A DNA stretch of 38,287 nt from Chara braunii (GCA_003427395.1 BFEA01000352.1:1125350-1163636), one strand, 5' to 3'. Positions 20,772-30,880 are shown, counted from the stretch's first letter. Notes: generated by a model not told the origin, from the sequence alone. Numbers and translations: made by a program.

Positions 20772-21162
20772 GCAATTCAATAAAAGTGGCGCTAAACTTC
20801 AGTCGTGCGCATGCTGGGCCAGCTTGGACCTGGATCAAATGGCATTTTGTTGGACCCGCATCTGTACTAACGGACCTGTTGTGGGATTGGTCGTCGAAAG
20901 GTTGTGTCCACTTCGGCACTACAAGGCCTAAAGTCAGCCCCCAACGATGGTACTGTGAGGTCTAGTGTATTGAGGCGGTACTTTCCTCATTTTCCAAGAC
21001 ATGGCCCTGCGCATGTATGTATGAGTCAGTTGTTGGCCGAGGGGAATGACCACTTGGCAGTTACAAGAAACTTAGGGTTTTGACTTTCGAGAGATTAGGG
21101 TTGGAGAACAAGATGACAAAAAAAAGAATGCATAGCCTAGAAGTGAGAATAGCAGCTAAATC

Positions 21163-21163
21163 G

Positions 21164-21228
<65 letters not shown>

Positions 21229-21229
21229 N

Positions 21230-21285
<56 letters not shown>
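21163..21285. repeat. Poly(A) tract of about 120 nt
   Basis: Almost pure A with one N near 21229. It could be a retroposon tail extended by slippage, or a collapsed assembly joint. Confidence 0.95.
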
Positions 21286-21286
<1 letters not shown>

Positions 21287-21289
21287 AGC

Positions 21290-22960
21290 TAACAACTGAA
21301 GCGTGCCGGCCGCTACTCATGGGCAGTGTTGTCAACTGTCGCGGCATCTGGTAGTCGGCAGCCAATGACTGCAATTAATTATACACGTTGGCTGAGAAGG
21401 CAAAACAAAAAGAAGTTTGCGGAATAAGGGGAGTAGCTGAACCAGGCTGCACACCTTTCTCGTGTTGAAGTGGGCCGAATGTTAAAATTTTAATATACTT
21501 GGCAGCTGGCAATCATGCATTGGAGTCAAGCAAGTTTCCCATATGGGGCAGTCACGATGGCTTGCCAACCTGAGCCAATCCTGACTGTCCTCATGTTCTT
21601 ACTGCGGCATGAACCGAGACAAAATCTTGACCACATTCATGCTCGAGAATGGACGTGCAAACACAGTTGAGATGGGAAACACTCTTTATGTGAAACGTTT
21701 GGGAGGAGAAGTACAACACGTGGGTGGAGACACAATGTGTACTGGATTCAAGCACCTACAGCAGGTACACGACGGAAGTGTAAGCGCACTCAACTGATGC
21801 TGGAACATGCGATGAGCTTGCAAGTGCTTTCAACTGTGAATTCATCTCGAGACTAGACAAGAGAAGGGCGTGAGAGAGGAAAGGGAGGTGTAAGACACAA
21901 AAATACAAAATAACGAGTTGAGACAAAAATGATGGATTGTTCATAATCCTTTCCTTTAATGTTATAAAACTTGTACAGACGCTTGACCATGTGCGGTAAC
22001 TTCCAAAACTGCCATTATATTAAAATTTCATAAATGCCCCTCGCGAATTTCAAAGTTTGCCACTGAAGTAGAGCACGACTCCAAGAACGCCCTGCATTGC
22101 ACAAACTCTAAGATGTGCGAGAAAATGTCTCCCAGCCTTATGAAAAGGCAGTCCTTTACCCCGGACACATTGCCTTGGTCTTCTCCAAAGCATAATTGCC
22201 ATGGATGCAGCATTGGATGCTTGAGCGAAAATCATTTTTCAGATTACAATAGCCTAATAACATCAAACTAGAGGCTGTCTCTACACCTGATCGTTGTTAT
22301 GTCATGGACATCAAACTATGTATGTTTAGTAGATCAATCATTGCTTACCCAAATGTAAGACTAGAGGGCTCGAGCTCAAGGGAGTGATGCTACCGATGAG
22401 CAAAGTAGAGAAAAGATCAGACTTAACCTGTGACCACCCGACGCAGAAGGCAGATCTATGGTCACACCAAAACGGTAAGCAGACTGTAGTGAGATCAACA
22501 GGTCGGAACGATATCTAGTGGATTTAAAAGGAGATAAGCAAACCTCAGTGAAGCCTCACTGTGCCGTGCTAGACTCTTAGCGAGACATTTGAATCATCAG
22601 AACGAAGCAGGCACAACAAGTTGAGTTGTTGAGTTAATCTACAGTTTGCAGACCTATTACATTTTTTGCAAACTCAAGTCTTGACCTACAGGCATGAGGC
22701 TTCGAAAAGGTTATCAAGCGGATTCAAAGATAGGAACTGCACACTGAAAGCAGGTGAGGCTGAGATTTGTAGCATCACAAACTCAACCTACTACTCCACT
22801 GAGCAGGTGACTAGAACTCGATGAATCGCTAATATCGCACACCACTGAGACAAGCTCGAGGGCCTCATGCTTAAGACTCAGATACTTAGTGTCAATTCTC
22901 ACTACATTCCCTGAAGCAGAAAATAAACGAGTCGTTTTCGCATAGACAATTTACACGATA
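21290..22960. other. Unassigned sequence
   Basis: I found no convincing coding frame, tRNA or repeat. Short frames near 21609-21797 and 22028-22235 lack domain features. Composition is mixed, without strong bias. Confidence 0.45.
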
Positions 22961-23049
22961 CCGCTTGATTGGAAGACCCAATAAAAAATCGGACCATGCA
23001 GCGTTGAAGGGGATATACAAAAAACTGGCCTTGACCGCTCATATCTTGT

Positions 23050-23350
23050 TTTTATCAGGGTTTTCAAAGAGGAGGAGGGACGTTCGGAACAAGGGGGAGG
23101 GAGGTTTGAAAGTAGGGGGATGGAGGTTGGGAAGAAGGGGGTGGGAGCTTCAGAAGAAGGGGGAGGGAGGTGCGAAAGAAGGGGGAGGGACGCTCAAAAG
23201 AAAGGGGGGGTGAGGTCCGGAACAGGGGAGGGAATCCGATTGGATTCCCTCATCTATTTTCAACCTCCCTCCCCCATCGTCCGAAATCTCCCTCCCCCTT
23301 CGTTTGAAACCTCCCTCCCCCTTTGTTGGAAACCTCCCTCCCCCATTTTT
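23050..23350. repeat. GGGGGAGGGAGG minisatellite with inverted arm
   Basis: Units of about 24 bp built on AAGGGGGAGGGAGGTTCG fill about 23060-23225. The complementary CTCCCTCCCCC units fill about 23255-23350. The two arms can pair as a large hairpin, and the G-rich strand could form quadruplexes. Confidence 0.8.
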
Positions 23351-23735
23351 TGAGATGGTTGTTCGTTTTGAATCTTTACAAGTGGTTCTTTTTATTTGTT
23401 CACAAACTTGTCATTCTATGAGCAGAGAATTGTGGTGCTTCCTATTCGTTCACAAACTTATCATTCATTGGTTCTTTAAACTTCCTTTTATTCGTTTACA
23501 AACTATTCAGAATCGCTGTTCTTTCTATTTTTTTTATTCGTCCACAAACTTGTCAAGCTTCCATGAGCAGAGATTTGTGGTTCTTTCTATTCACAAACTT
23601 TTCATTCGGAACTTGGGATTCTTCTGTGGTGCTTCAGATACTTTTATTCGTTTGCATAGTTTTCGTTCGATTTCAAAGTTCACAGTCGTTTTCAAACATT
23701 CGCAAACTTTCTTTCGCTTTCAAGGTTTGGAAGCA
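23350..23735. repeat. Degenerate TTCACAAACTTGTCATTC repeats
   Basis: Variants of TTCRTTCACAAACTTGTCATTC, often near ATGAGCAGAGATTTGTGGT, recur at about 23395, 23445, 23495, 23540, 23585 and 23640. They make up part of a long open frame, which is therefore not a gene. Confidence 0.6.
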
Positions 23736-23970
23736 GGTTTGGAAGCAGGTTCGGAAGGAGGGGAAGGCAGGTTTGGAAGAAGGGGGAGGGATGTTCGGAT
23801 GAATGGGGAGGCAGGTTCGGTAGAAGGGGGGGGAATACGTTCGAAAGAGGGGGGAGGGAGGTTCGGAAGAAGGGGAAGGGAGGTTCGAAACTTGGGGAGA
23901 GAGGTTCGGTATGACAAGGAGGGTGGGTCGGAAGACTTGGGAGGTAGGCTCAGAACAACGGGGAGGGAAC
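23735..23970. repeat. GGGGGAGGGAGG minisatellite, second array
   Basis: The same G-rich unit as 23060-23225 (GGTTCGGAAGAAGGGGGAGG) is repeated about nine times with changes. Confidence 0.8.
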
Positions 23971-24099
23971 CGTGGTTCGTTTGCATTCATTTGCAAACTT
24001 TGGTTCACATGATGTGGTTCTTTAAGTTTGGATCTTTGGATTCTTTGGAACATGCATCGAACATGGATGATACCTGTTGGAGTGTTTTTTTTTTTTTTT

Positions 24100-24270
24100 T
24101 TCCAATCTGGACCAATCCGGACATGATGATCCGGACCATCCAAACCAATCCGGACATGGTCGACATGGTCCGGACGGTCCAGATTGGTCCGGTGATCCGG
24201 ACGTCCAGATTGCGACCGGACCGACTGGTGGTCCCGGTCCGGATTGGTCCGGTGTCCGGGTCCGCGGTAG
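24100..24270. repeat. GGTCCGGA-rich array with inverted symmetry
   Basis: At least ten copies of TCCGG or GGTCCGG occur in 170 bp. CCAATCTGGACC near 24102 is matched by its reverse complement GGTCCAGATTGG near 24176. The region can fold back on itself. No coding function is evident. Confidence 0.7.
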
Positions 24271-24349
24271 CCATGGTTTTGACACTCATTTGCGTTCGGT
24301 CACGAACGTTGTGACTGAACCCGAACACGATGCTACACAGGGTACTGGT

Positions 24350-25140
24350 GGTTAAAAAAAAAAAAAAAAAAGAATATATTTCTCTCCGCTACTCTCTACT
24401 CTGAAAGATTTCGAGTGTTATTCGAGAGCTTTCAAACTGTCAAAATCAACGAAATTTGGGTCCCCCCTTCACTTGCTCTCCAAAGTCGGACTCTTGAATG
24501 CCTCCAAGAGAAAAGCCAACAAAAATGACAGATAAAAGCCTGATGGCGGGGTCCGAAATGGAGGCCTACTCTCCAAATAGTGAGGTGCTTTAGAAAGGCT
24601 GGCTTGGGTCGCGCCTTCGCCTGTGACATTCTTGATGTTGACGATGATGTTTTGCATCACTTGGTGATGATGGGCGGGTTTTATTGTTTATCTTAATGAA
24701 CCTATCGGTCCGGGGGGGGGAAAAAAAGGAAAAAAAGTGAGTGGCAAAGGTACGCCTTGAGGTAATAAAAAACTCAAAAATTGCAGTCCATGAGTTTGAA
24801 ATCCCACTATAGTAAGCCCAATAAAAAGAGAGAATGTAAGACCAAAGGTGACCACAAAATGACTTGTCACTGTATCTTAATGAACCTACCGGCCCGGGGA
24901 AAAAAAAAAAGGAAAAAAAAGTGTACTGATCAGTTTAATTAACTTTAATATCTGCTCTGTGGTTCATCGGGCCACATAAAAAAAGGTGAAGAAGAATTCA
25001 ATGAGGCATTTACCAAAATACGCTTACTAGCTCTATCTTAAATTGCTAGTACCATTGAGCTGCCCTTCCTGAACCAGTCCGCGTCCGTTGACCGATGCTG
25101 TGGGAGGACAAGCTGAAATAACTGAGTTGCCGTTGTCATT
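24350..25140. repeat. Spacer with a 50-bp direct repeat
   Basis: TATCTTAATGAACCTAYCGG, then a GC run and A-rich tail (GGAAAAAAAGTG), occurs at 24688-24738 and again at 24870-24922. A poly(A) run lies at 24354-24371. The remaining sequence is unassigned. Confidence 0.55.
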
Positions 25141-25142
25141 TA

Positions 25143-25178
<36 letters not shown>

Positions 25179-25180
25179 GT
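25141..25180. repeat. TAA trinucleotide microsatellite
   Basis: About twelve AAT/TAA units are visible directly after CATTTAA. Confidence 0.95.
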
Positions 25181-25234
25181 TGAGGAGGGAGGTTTGGCAT
25201 TGGATCGGCATTGGATCTACCAATAGCCCGAATA

Positions 25235-25299
25235 TGCTGGCGCTGCACTCTACTATGGGCCTCGCTCTAGTACTCACCAAATTTGCGAAATGAGAATGA
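25235..25299. mobile_element. Foldback MITE copy 1, left part (interrupted)
   Basis: GAATATGCTGGCGCTGCACT, then CTATGGGCCTCGCTC, then CACCAAATTTGCGAAATGAG match the left arm of the copy at 27141-27411. The arm stops after GAGAATGA, where a Harbinger-like element is inserted. The rest of this copy resumes at 26929. Confidence 0.75.
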
Positions 25300-26928
25300 G
25301 GGCGTCGTTAGACACTCCTCGAGGACGTGAAATCCACAAGGACGCTCTCGTTCCACCTGTGCTTGGGGACTGAATTGAAAAAGAAATGTGAAAACGCCAC
25401 ATGGAAAATTCCTTGTGGTGTCCTTGTGGCCTCAGCCAAAATTTCCTTATCCCTTGGAGCTCAAGGAACCGTGATTCACGGAGTGGCAAAGACATGCATC
25501 TATGGAGAGTTTTGGTTCCTGGGTGGTCCAGATGTGGTCCAACGCCGTTAGTACGGACATCCCCGCCCTCCAACGTCTGCGTAGTACCCCAACCGCCCCC
25601 AACGGCTACTGTTGGCGGTGGGCCTCCATCGGGTGGCATCATCGTTGTCAGCCAGCATCACGCCGTCTCCCGCGCTCGAGGAAAGTCCGCAACAGTCGGG
25701 AAAATATTTTTTCCTGGCGGCGCCTTCAGTCCGTCCACGAAAGAGGTTTTTGCACGAGCGTCGTATTCCCGCACATGTCGTCACGTGCTGCACGTCCGAC
25801 AAGACTCTTGCCTTCTCCGTCGTCGTGTGCTAGATGTCCAACAACAAACATGGCATTGCTGCCCTCTCCACCGTGCAGTTCATGGCCGACCAGTACCGCA
25901 GTCTCCCTCTGCTGCTCCACTTCTTTGTTCTGCTTCTGGTGGCCCCTCTGCGGCTCCTGCGCGCTATGCTGCTTCTCGTTGAAGTAGTCATCCGTGGCGT
26001 CGTTGCATTCTCGAAGGTCTTCCCACGTTCCCCCCGTCCTGCTTTTGATCCACCACCTCGGTGTCGCTCGTGGGATGACGCCGCAACCCAACGTGTAGCA
26101 CAGCTCAATGACAACCTCCGAAGTTGCCACGTAGTCGGGGCCGTCATCTGCAGCTTGCATAAGCGTCCTTCTTCTAGCGCGCGGAACTGCATTCATTCGT
26201 CCCACCGCCCTCTCCTGCTGACAACGAAGAACAACGGTTGACACGGCCGCAGCCACGGCTGCCCGCTCAAGTGGTGTCAACAGCGCACGTCCGCCCTCTC
26301 CGCCGCCCTCCATCACGTGACGTCTCCCCGCTGTTGTTCCATCCTCGCACCCCAGAGACGTAACCTGCTCACCCCTCGAGGAGAGGTCTGAGAAGCTGCC
26401 TCCTTTCCGTGGATGCCGTCCCCCTCGTGGGACTGCGTGTGACGGCGCGAACGACATGGAGGATAAGCTCTACGGCGATGGACACACCCGGTGCACGCAT
26501 GTACACTGACCGGGAGGTGGGTGAAAGGGACACCGCCGCTAAGGCTGATTCAGCCCTGCACCATCTACGCTCCGCAAGCCGAACGTCGCCGTCGTCACCA
26601 CAGCCGTACCTCAGATTTTGAATTTCAAAAGTAGAGGTCCCCCTTTTTTTTTTCTTTCTTCTTTTTTTCGTGGCCTGCCTCATGCCCTTTCCCGCCGGAC
26701 GTCGCTGGACCACGCCGTCTCCACACGGACAACGGACGCTGGACCACGGACACCCCCGCCCACGGCCGCGTATTTTCATATGACAATGGCCGCGGGCAGG
26801 CCACAAGGAAACGTCCTCGGGGGACGTCCCCAAGGATGTGTGGAACGACGCTGCAAAATTACCTTGCGAGCCACAAGGAAAAAATCCTTGTGGCTCAAGG
26901 AACTCGTAAGGAGTGTCTAACGACACCC
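25300..26928 (-). mobile_element. PIF/Harbinger-like DNA transposon, 1629 bp, probably non-autonomous
   Basis: The ends carry 20-bp terminal inverted repeats with one mismatch: GGGCGTCGTTAGACACTCCT at the left, and the reverse complement of AGGAGTGTCTAACGACACCC at the right. The trinucleotide TGA occurs on both sides (25297-25299 and 26929-26931), and removing the element plus one TGA restores the foldback consensus GAGAATGAATCTTAC. A 3-bp target duplication, GGG termini and the internal transposase-like block fit the PIF/Harbinger superfamily. Sub-terminal CCTTGTGG repeats lie near both ends. The element is too short for an intact transposase plus the Myb-like partner. Confidence 0.8.
25726..26457 (-). 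pseudogene. Truncated Harbinger-like transposase N-terminal region
   Basis: A 243-codon minus-strand frame inside the transposon contains RWWIKSRTGGTWEDL (residues 134-148) and then CNDATDDYFNEK (151-162). This Trp-Trp...GGTWEDL...DYF pattern is like the region just before the DDE nuclease in PIF/Harbinger transposases (from memory of the family, not a search). After residue 162 the sequence turns into low-complexity Gln/Glu-rich matter. No nuclease domain with DDE residues is seen, so the catalytic part is missing. The N-terminal 130 residues may be partly non-coding. The element probably needs a transposase in trans. Confidence 0.55.
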
Positions 26929-27125
26929 TGAATCTTACACTGGAACATGGACATATACACCACCATATTCTTGCCTTTTCTGCATTTTGCGAGTAGTGCC
27001 CTCACTACATGTAGAAAGGGCAATAATATTGCACTGTATCTCTCCATCTCCTAACATAAGATTCATTCCCATTTTGCAAATTTGATGGTTAGTAGATTCC
27101 AGTGTCTGCATATTCGGCGACAGCA
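26929..27125. mobile_element. Foldback MITE copy 1, right part
   Basis: TGAATCTTACACTGGAACAT and GCCTTTTCTGCATTTTGCGA resume the left arm cut at 25299. After a short loop the complementary arm follows (AAGATTCATTCCCATTTTGC, AAATTTGATGGTTAGTAGA) to CATATTCGGCGACAGCAGG. Arms are less similar than in copy 2. Confidence 0.75.
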
Positions 27126-27140
27126 GGACACCATCAGGCA

Positions 27141-27411
27141 AGCAAATATAGAGGCATTGCGATCTACTATGGGCCTCACTCCACTAATCACCAAATTTGC
27201 AAAATGAGAATGAATCTTACTCTGGAACATGGAAAGATACACCGCCATATTCTTGCCTTTTCTGCATGTCACGAGTCCACTACTCACGTGCACAAAAGGC
27301 AAGAATATGGTGGTATATCTTTCCATGTTCCAATGTAAGATTCATTCTCATTTTGCAAATTTGGTGAGTAGCGGAGCGAGGCCCATGGTAGAGTGCAGCG
27401 TCCCCATATTC
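27141..27411. mobile_element. Foldback MITE copy 2, intact palindrome
   Basis: Arms of about 98 nt (27168-27266 and 27291-27393) are reverse complements with about ten mismatches and are separated by a loop of about 25 nt. Outer sequence (AATATAGAGGCATTGCGATC versus the complement of GAGTGCAGCGTCCCCATATT) extends the inverted repeat. Neither arm codes for protein. Related members are at 7207-7333, 7640-7810, 4210-4300 and 18330-18900. Confidence 0.85.
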
Positions 27412-28080
27412 CACGACAGGCTGGCAGTGACAGGGGGACACTTTCAGCCACAATACTTCCTTAAGCATCCGTTTCAACAGCAGCATGAACCCTCGACATC
27501 TCTGTATTGACGTGCGATTCATTACACACCTTCTGATCACAATTTTTTTTTTTTTTCTTTCATGGACTTCTACATAACAGAATTGACTCCAGGCTGAAGC
27601 TGTGCCGACCCTGTGGGGGCACCTTCCCGCATGCTCGGAGGTAGGAAAAAAGGCAGGGAAAAGTACTGGTGGTTTAAATGTATCTGACCACATTTACGAC
27701 CGGACCTGGATGCATCTGACTGCAATCACATCCATAAACGACTTATTCTGACGGATAGGACTGAACCGGATCATGATACCTGACTCCGGTGGCATGCAGA
27801 TTTCTCAGAACCGTTGCCTCGCAGGAAGCCCAGGTGGAGCTCTCTTGGTTCCGTTCGACCTCCTAGGGGCTCCTTCCATAACTACTACTCTTTGTGGAAA
27901 ATGCAACAGCAAGGACGAGCAAAAGATAGCCAATTAATTCCGGGTGCTCAGGAACATGAATAGGAAGGAGCGGGGACAATATTACTACCCCTGAGGATGA
28001 GGGTACCATGGCAACATGCTACAACAAAAAAAGAGCGGGGGTGACAATGGCACAGGCAAACCAAGAAATTAATCGGGGCC
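27412..28080. other. Unassigned sequence
   Basis: No gene is supported. TACTGGTGGTTTAAA near 27664 recurs near 29587 and (as TACTGGTGGTTAAA) near 24343. GTATCTGACC/TGCAATYAC motifs near 27680-27730 recur near 29932-29980, so parts are dispersed repeats. A T-run lies at 27542-27556. Confidence 0.45.
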
Positions 28081-28082
28081 AT

Positions 28083-28215
28083 TTTTACGAAGTCATGGCG
28101 TGCATGCTGCGCCGCGACTCTTGGGAAGTACCAAGGTGCAGTTTCACGGCAGATCCATCCATGCAAAACAGGTTGCATGCGAGGCCCGTTTTGTGTGTGC
28201 AATGAATTGCAGTTT
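28083..28215 (-). repeat. Dispersed repeat, copy inverted relative to 29440-29567
   Basis: Read on the minus strand, GATGGATCTGCCGTGAAAC, GGTACTTCCCAAGAGTCGC and CAGCATGCACGC align with 29467-29540 on the plus strand. No coding features are present. Confidence 0.5.
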
Positions 28216-28310
28216 TTCACGCAGGCTGTACACTACGGTTGTCTGTTGTTTCCTTGGTTTGAAGCTCATGGTACTTGATACCGTGACCTATGGTTTGTAT
28301 GTTATGTTTA

Positions 28311-28421
28311 CTACCGTCTTCACCCGAATAGAACGCCCGGTCATTATCGCTGCATCTGGACTGAGAGTTGGGCCAAATGCAGCTATAATGACCGGGCGTT
28401 CTATTCGGGTGAAGACGGTAG
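28311..28421. mobile_element. 111-bp palindromic MITE, copy 1
   Basis: Arms of 45 bp are reverse complements with a single mismatch: CTACCGTCTTCACCCGAATA then GAACGCCCGGTCATTAT at the left, the mirror at the right. The loop is 21 nt. A second 111-bp copy in opposite orientation is at 32294-32404. A target duplication is not clear. Confidence 0.85.
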
Positions 28422-28429
28422 CTTTGAGT

Positions 28430-28582
28430 CCTACTGGGCTTGAACCTTGTAACCTGTCTCTAGTAGTCTCTACTTGGCAGTCATAGGCCTTTCAGCCGTG
28501 TTGTTTTGTCCTTTTTCTCTGCTCTTGTGGAAACTGGTAGTCCCGTAGGTCTTTCTTTTGTGGGTCCTAGCCTTGGGTCCCC
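28430..28582. other. Short unassigned spacer
   Basis: No repeat or gene was recognised. Confidence 0.4.
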
Positions 28583-29020
28583 TTAGTCTAGGTTTCCACC
28601 TAGATGCATGTAGGTAGATCTTGACTCGTTGGCCGATGTTTGGACCGTCAGATAGGTCTGTAGGTGGCTGCTGTGTTGTAGGTCTAGGGAAGTCGGGTAG
28701 AAGTAGGAAGAGGCCAAAAAAATTTGGTTTCTTTTCGATTTTTCTTTGGAAGTGGCGACGGGAGTGACGTGAGCTGCGTTATTTCCAGCAGTCGGTCTTC
28801 TTCCTCTTCGAAGGGGGAACTTGGGCAGCCATAGCTGGGGCGCCCTGCTGCTTGAGGAGGCAGCACCTGTAGTAGGTCTTCCAGGTGCTGATGCCACTGC
28901 CATCACATTGCTGTTTGTGGGGGTTGAAGGACACTGCTGTTCGTCTAGCGGTTTGTTGCTGGTAGCTGCCATGCCAGGGCAGCCATCATCTTCTTCATTG
29001 AGGTTCACCTTCTTCTTCAC
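28583..29020 (-). CDS. Hypothetical low-complexity reading frame
   Basis: The frame (145 codons from a GTG at 29018-29020) begins KKKVNLNEEDDGCPGMAATS, continues with Pro/Ser/Thr-rich sequence and ends in AGADES-free, Tyr/Ser-rich sequence. It stays open upstream to about 29050 without an ATG. The acidic/basic N-terminus and the proline-rich centre look like a disordered protein or a first exon, but I recognise no domain and see no clear splice site. It may equally be a chance frame. Confidence 0.2.
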   Translation of the reverse strand: MKKKVNLNEEDDGCPGMAATSNKPLDEQQCPSTPTNSNVMAVASAPGRPTTGAASSSSRAPQLWLPKFPLRRGRRPTAGNNAAHVTPVATSKEKSKRNQIFLASSYFYPTSLDLQHSSHLQTYLTVQTSANESRSTYMHLGGNLD

Positions 29021-29027
29021 AGTGGTT

Positions 29028-29076
29028 TGCGGCGCTGCGACATGATATCTGGCTCATGCCAGATCAGCGCAGCGCC
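29028..29076. repeat. Two-part hairpin
   Basis: GGCGCTGCG pairs with CGCAGCGCC, and inside it ATCTGGC pairs with GCCAGAT across TCAT. It lies just upstream of the minus-strand frame at 28583-29020. Its role is unknown. Confidence 0.55.
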
Positions 29077-29440
29077 TGTACTCAAAGGCTCGGGGCATGA
29101 TGGGATGCCGTTTTCAACAGTGGGTTATCATTGGAGGCTGGAGGTCGTAGGGAGAAGGGGAAGTTTCACTGAAACATCGTTGAAGTGTATTGTTGGGGGT
29201 TAATTGGAGGCGGAACAGATTTCATGGTTGATAATAACTTGATATTCTTGCAGTTGTTCGGTTGAGAGGAGAAGAGCAGGGGGTGTAATAAATAATTGAT
29301 CGAAACATTTTTATCTCAATTTTTATACCTGGTTTTGGCTTCCGCTGTGCAATATCTCTCCATTGCTACGGTGTGAATCTGCTCTCTCCAGTCTACCTGT
29401 CATTCAAGATGTGTATGGGAACATTTGAATGTGGTTTTGA
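29077..29440. other. Unassigned spacer
   Basis: I see no supported gene or repeat. Confidence 0.4.
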
Positions 29441-29567
29441 GTTCTGAATCAATCGAGCACGTAACACGTGGATGGAGTCCAGTGAAACGGCAGCCTGGTA
29501 TCTGCCGAGAGTCGCAACAGCATGCACGCTGCAACTCTGTCGCAACAGCATGCACGCTGCAACTCTG
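29440..29567 (+). repeat. Dispersed repeat with internal 28-bp tandem duplication
   Basis: The segment aligns with the reverse of 28083-28215. GTCGCAACAGCATGCACGCT, then GCAACTCT, occurs twice in a row (about 29512-29567). Confidence 0.6.
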
Positions 29568-30125
29568 AAAAAATGGTGGGAAACATACTGGTGGTTTAAA
29601 GAAAACAAAAGAGGAAAACAAAAAGCTGAAAGTGAAGTAAAAAGTTCTCAAACGAAACAAGATGAGACTTCGCTCAGACATAAAGGCTCCGGACAAAAAA
29701 GACTGCAGCTTTCTGCAGCACACACAAAACAAGCAAACATGACTACATTGACTACAAACCAGTAGAAAGTTAGAGATCCGAAAAGAAAAACAAACTCTTC
29801 AACTGCATGAAAAAGCTTGGCTGACAGCAAAGGATAACAGCATAAAGGGTTTACCACCAAGTCGTTGCTGTCTCCATTTCGGAACACACTGTTAGAGCAC
29901 AGTGCACACTCTTCACTAGGACTTTCAAAGATGTATCTGACTGCAATTACAGCAAGCTCTTATTGTACCTGACCGCGATTGCAGGGCCCACTATTCCATT
30001 CTGCGAAAACCATCCACACTTTCACCATGGCGGTCAATTGGACACATCTAGAAAAGTCCAAGTGCATGCTCAAAGACCATTGGCAGCCCTGAACTCCTCC
30101 CCAACTTTCTACTATCCTTCTAACA
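29568..30125. other. Unassigned spacer
   Basis: No gene is supported. Repeated TGTATCTGACTGCAATTAC/TGTACCTGACCGCGATTGC motifs lie near 29932-29982. Confidence 0.4.
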
Positions 30126-30129
30126 AAAT

Positions 30130-30880
30130 TTAAAACTTCCTTCCTTCCTTGCTTCCTAGCCACACTTCCTTCCGGGCTTCCTTCCCATCCTCCCTTCCCA
30201 GCCTCCCTTCCCTCCTTCCTTCCTTCCTTGCTTGCTTCCTTCCAAGCCTTGCGTCCTTCCCAGCCTTGCTTCTTTCACAGCCTGCCTGCCTTCCTTCTTG
30301 CTTCCTTCTCAGCCTTCCTTCCTTCCTTGCTTCTCTAGCCTGCCTTCCTTTCCTCCTTCCTTCCTTCCTTCCTTCCTTCTTCCTTCCTTCCTTCCTTCCT
30401 TCCTTCCTTCCTTTCTAGCCTTGCCTGCCTTCCTTTCCTCCTTCCTTCCTTCCTTCCTTCCTTCCTTCCTTCCTTTCTAGCCCTGCTTCCTAGCCTCGCT
30501 TCCTTCCCGACCTTCCTTCCCTCCTTGCTTCCTAGCCTTGCTTCCGTCCCAGCATTCCCTCCCTCGTTCCTTCCCTCCTTCCCTCCTTCCTTCCTTGCTT
30601 CCTTCCTTGCCTCCTTCCTAGCCTTTCTTCCTTCACAGCCTTCCTTCCTTCCTTCCTTCTTGCTTCCTTCTCAGCCTGCCTTCCTTCCGTCTTGCTTCTT
30701 TCTCAGCCTTCCTGCCTTCCTTCCTTCCTTCCTTCCTTCCTTGCTTCCTTCCTTGCTTCCTTGCTTCCTTCCTTCCTTCCTTGCTTCCTTCCTTGATTCC
30801 CTTCCTTGCCTCCCTTCCTTGCTTCCTTTCCTTCCTTCCTTGCTTCCATTCCTTGCTTCCATTCCTTCACCTTCCACTGC
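30130..30880. repeat. CTTC/CTTCCTTGC pyrimidine minisatellite, about 750 bp
   Basis: The plus strand is almost entirely pyrimidine, made of TTCC units interrupted by TTGCTTCC, AGCC and CTTCTCAGCC. Several long frames run through it (Pro/Ser/Leu/Phe or Lys/Glu/Gly/Arg repeats), but they reflect only the repeat. The strand asymmetry could favour triplex DNA. Confidence 0.95.

Noticed and set aside
23050-23970. Possible CRISPR-like repeat array
   Set aside because: Units are directly adjacent or imperfect with no unique spacers of constant length, and the context is eukaryotic.
23304-24314. Longest open frame in the window (336 codons, plus strand)
   Set aside because: It runs through minisatellites and TTCACAAACTTG repeats; the encoded sequence is repetitive Gly/Arg/Glu and Phe/Ser with no domain.
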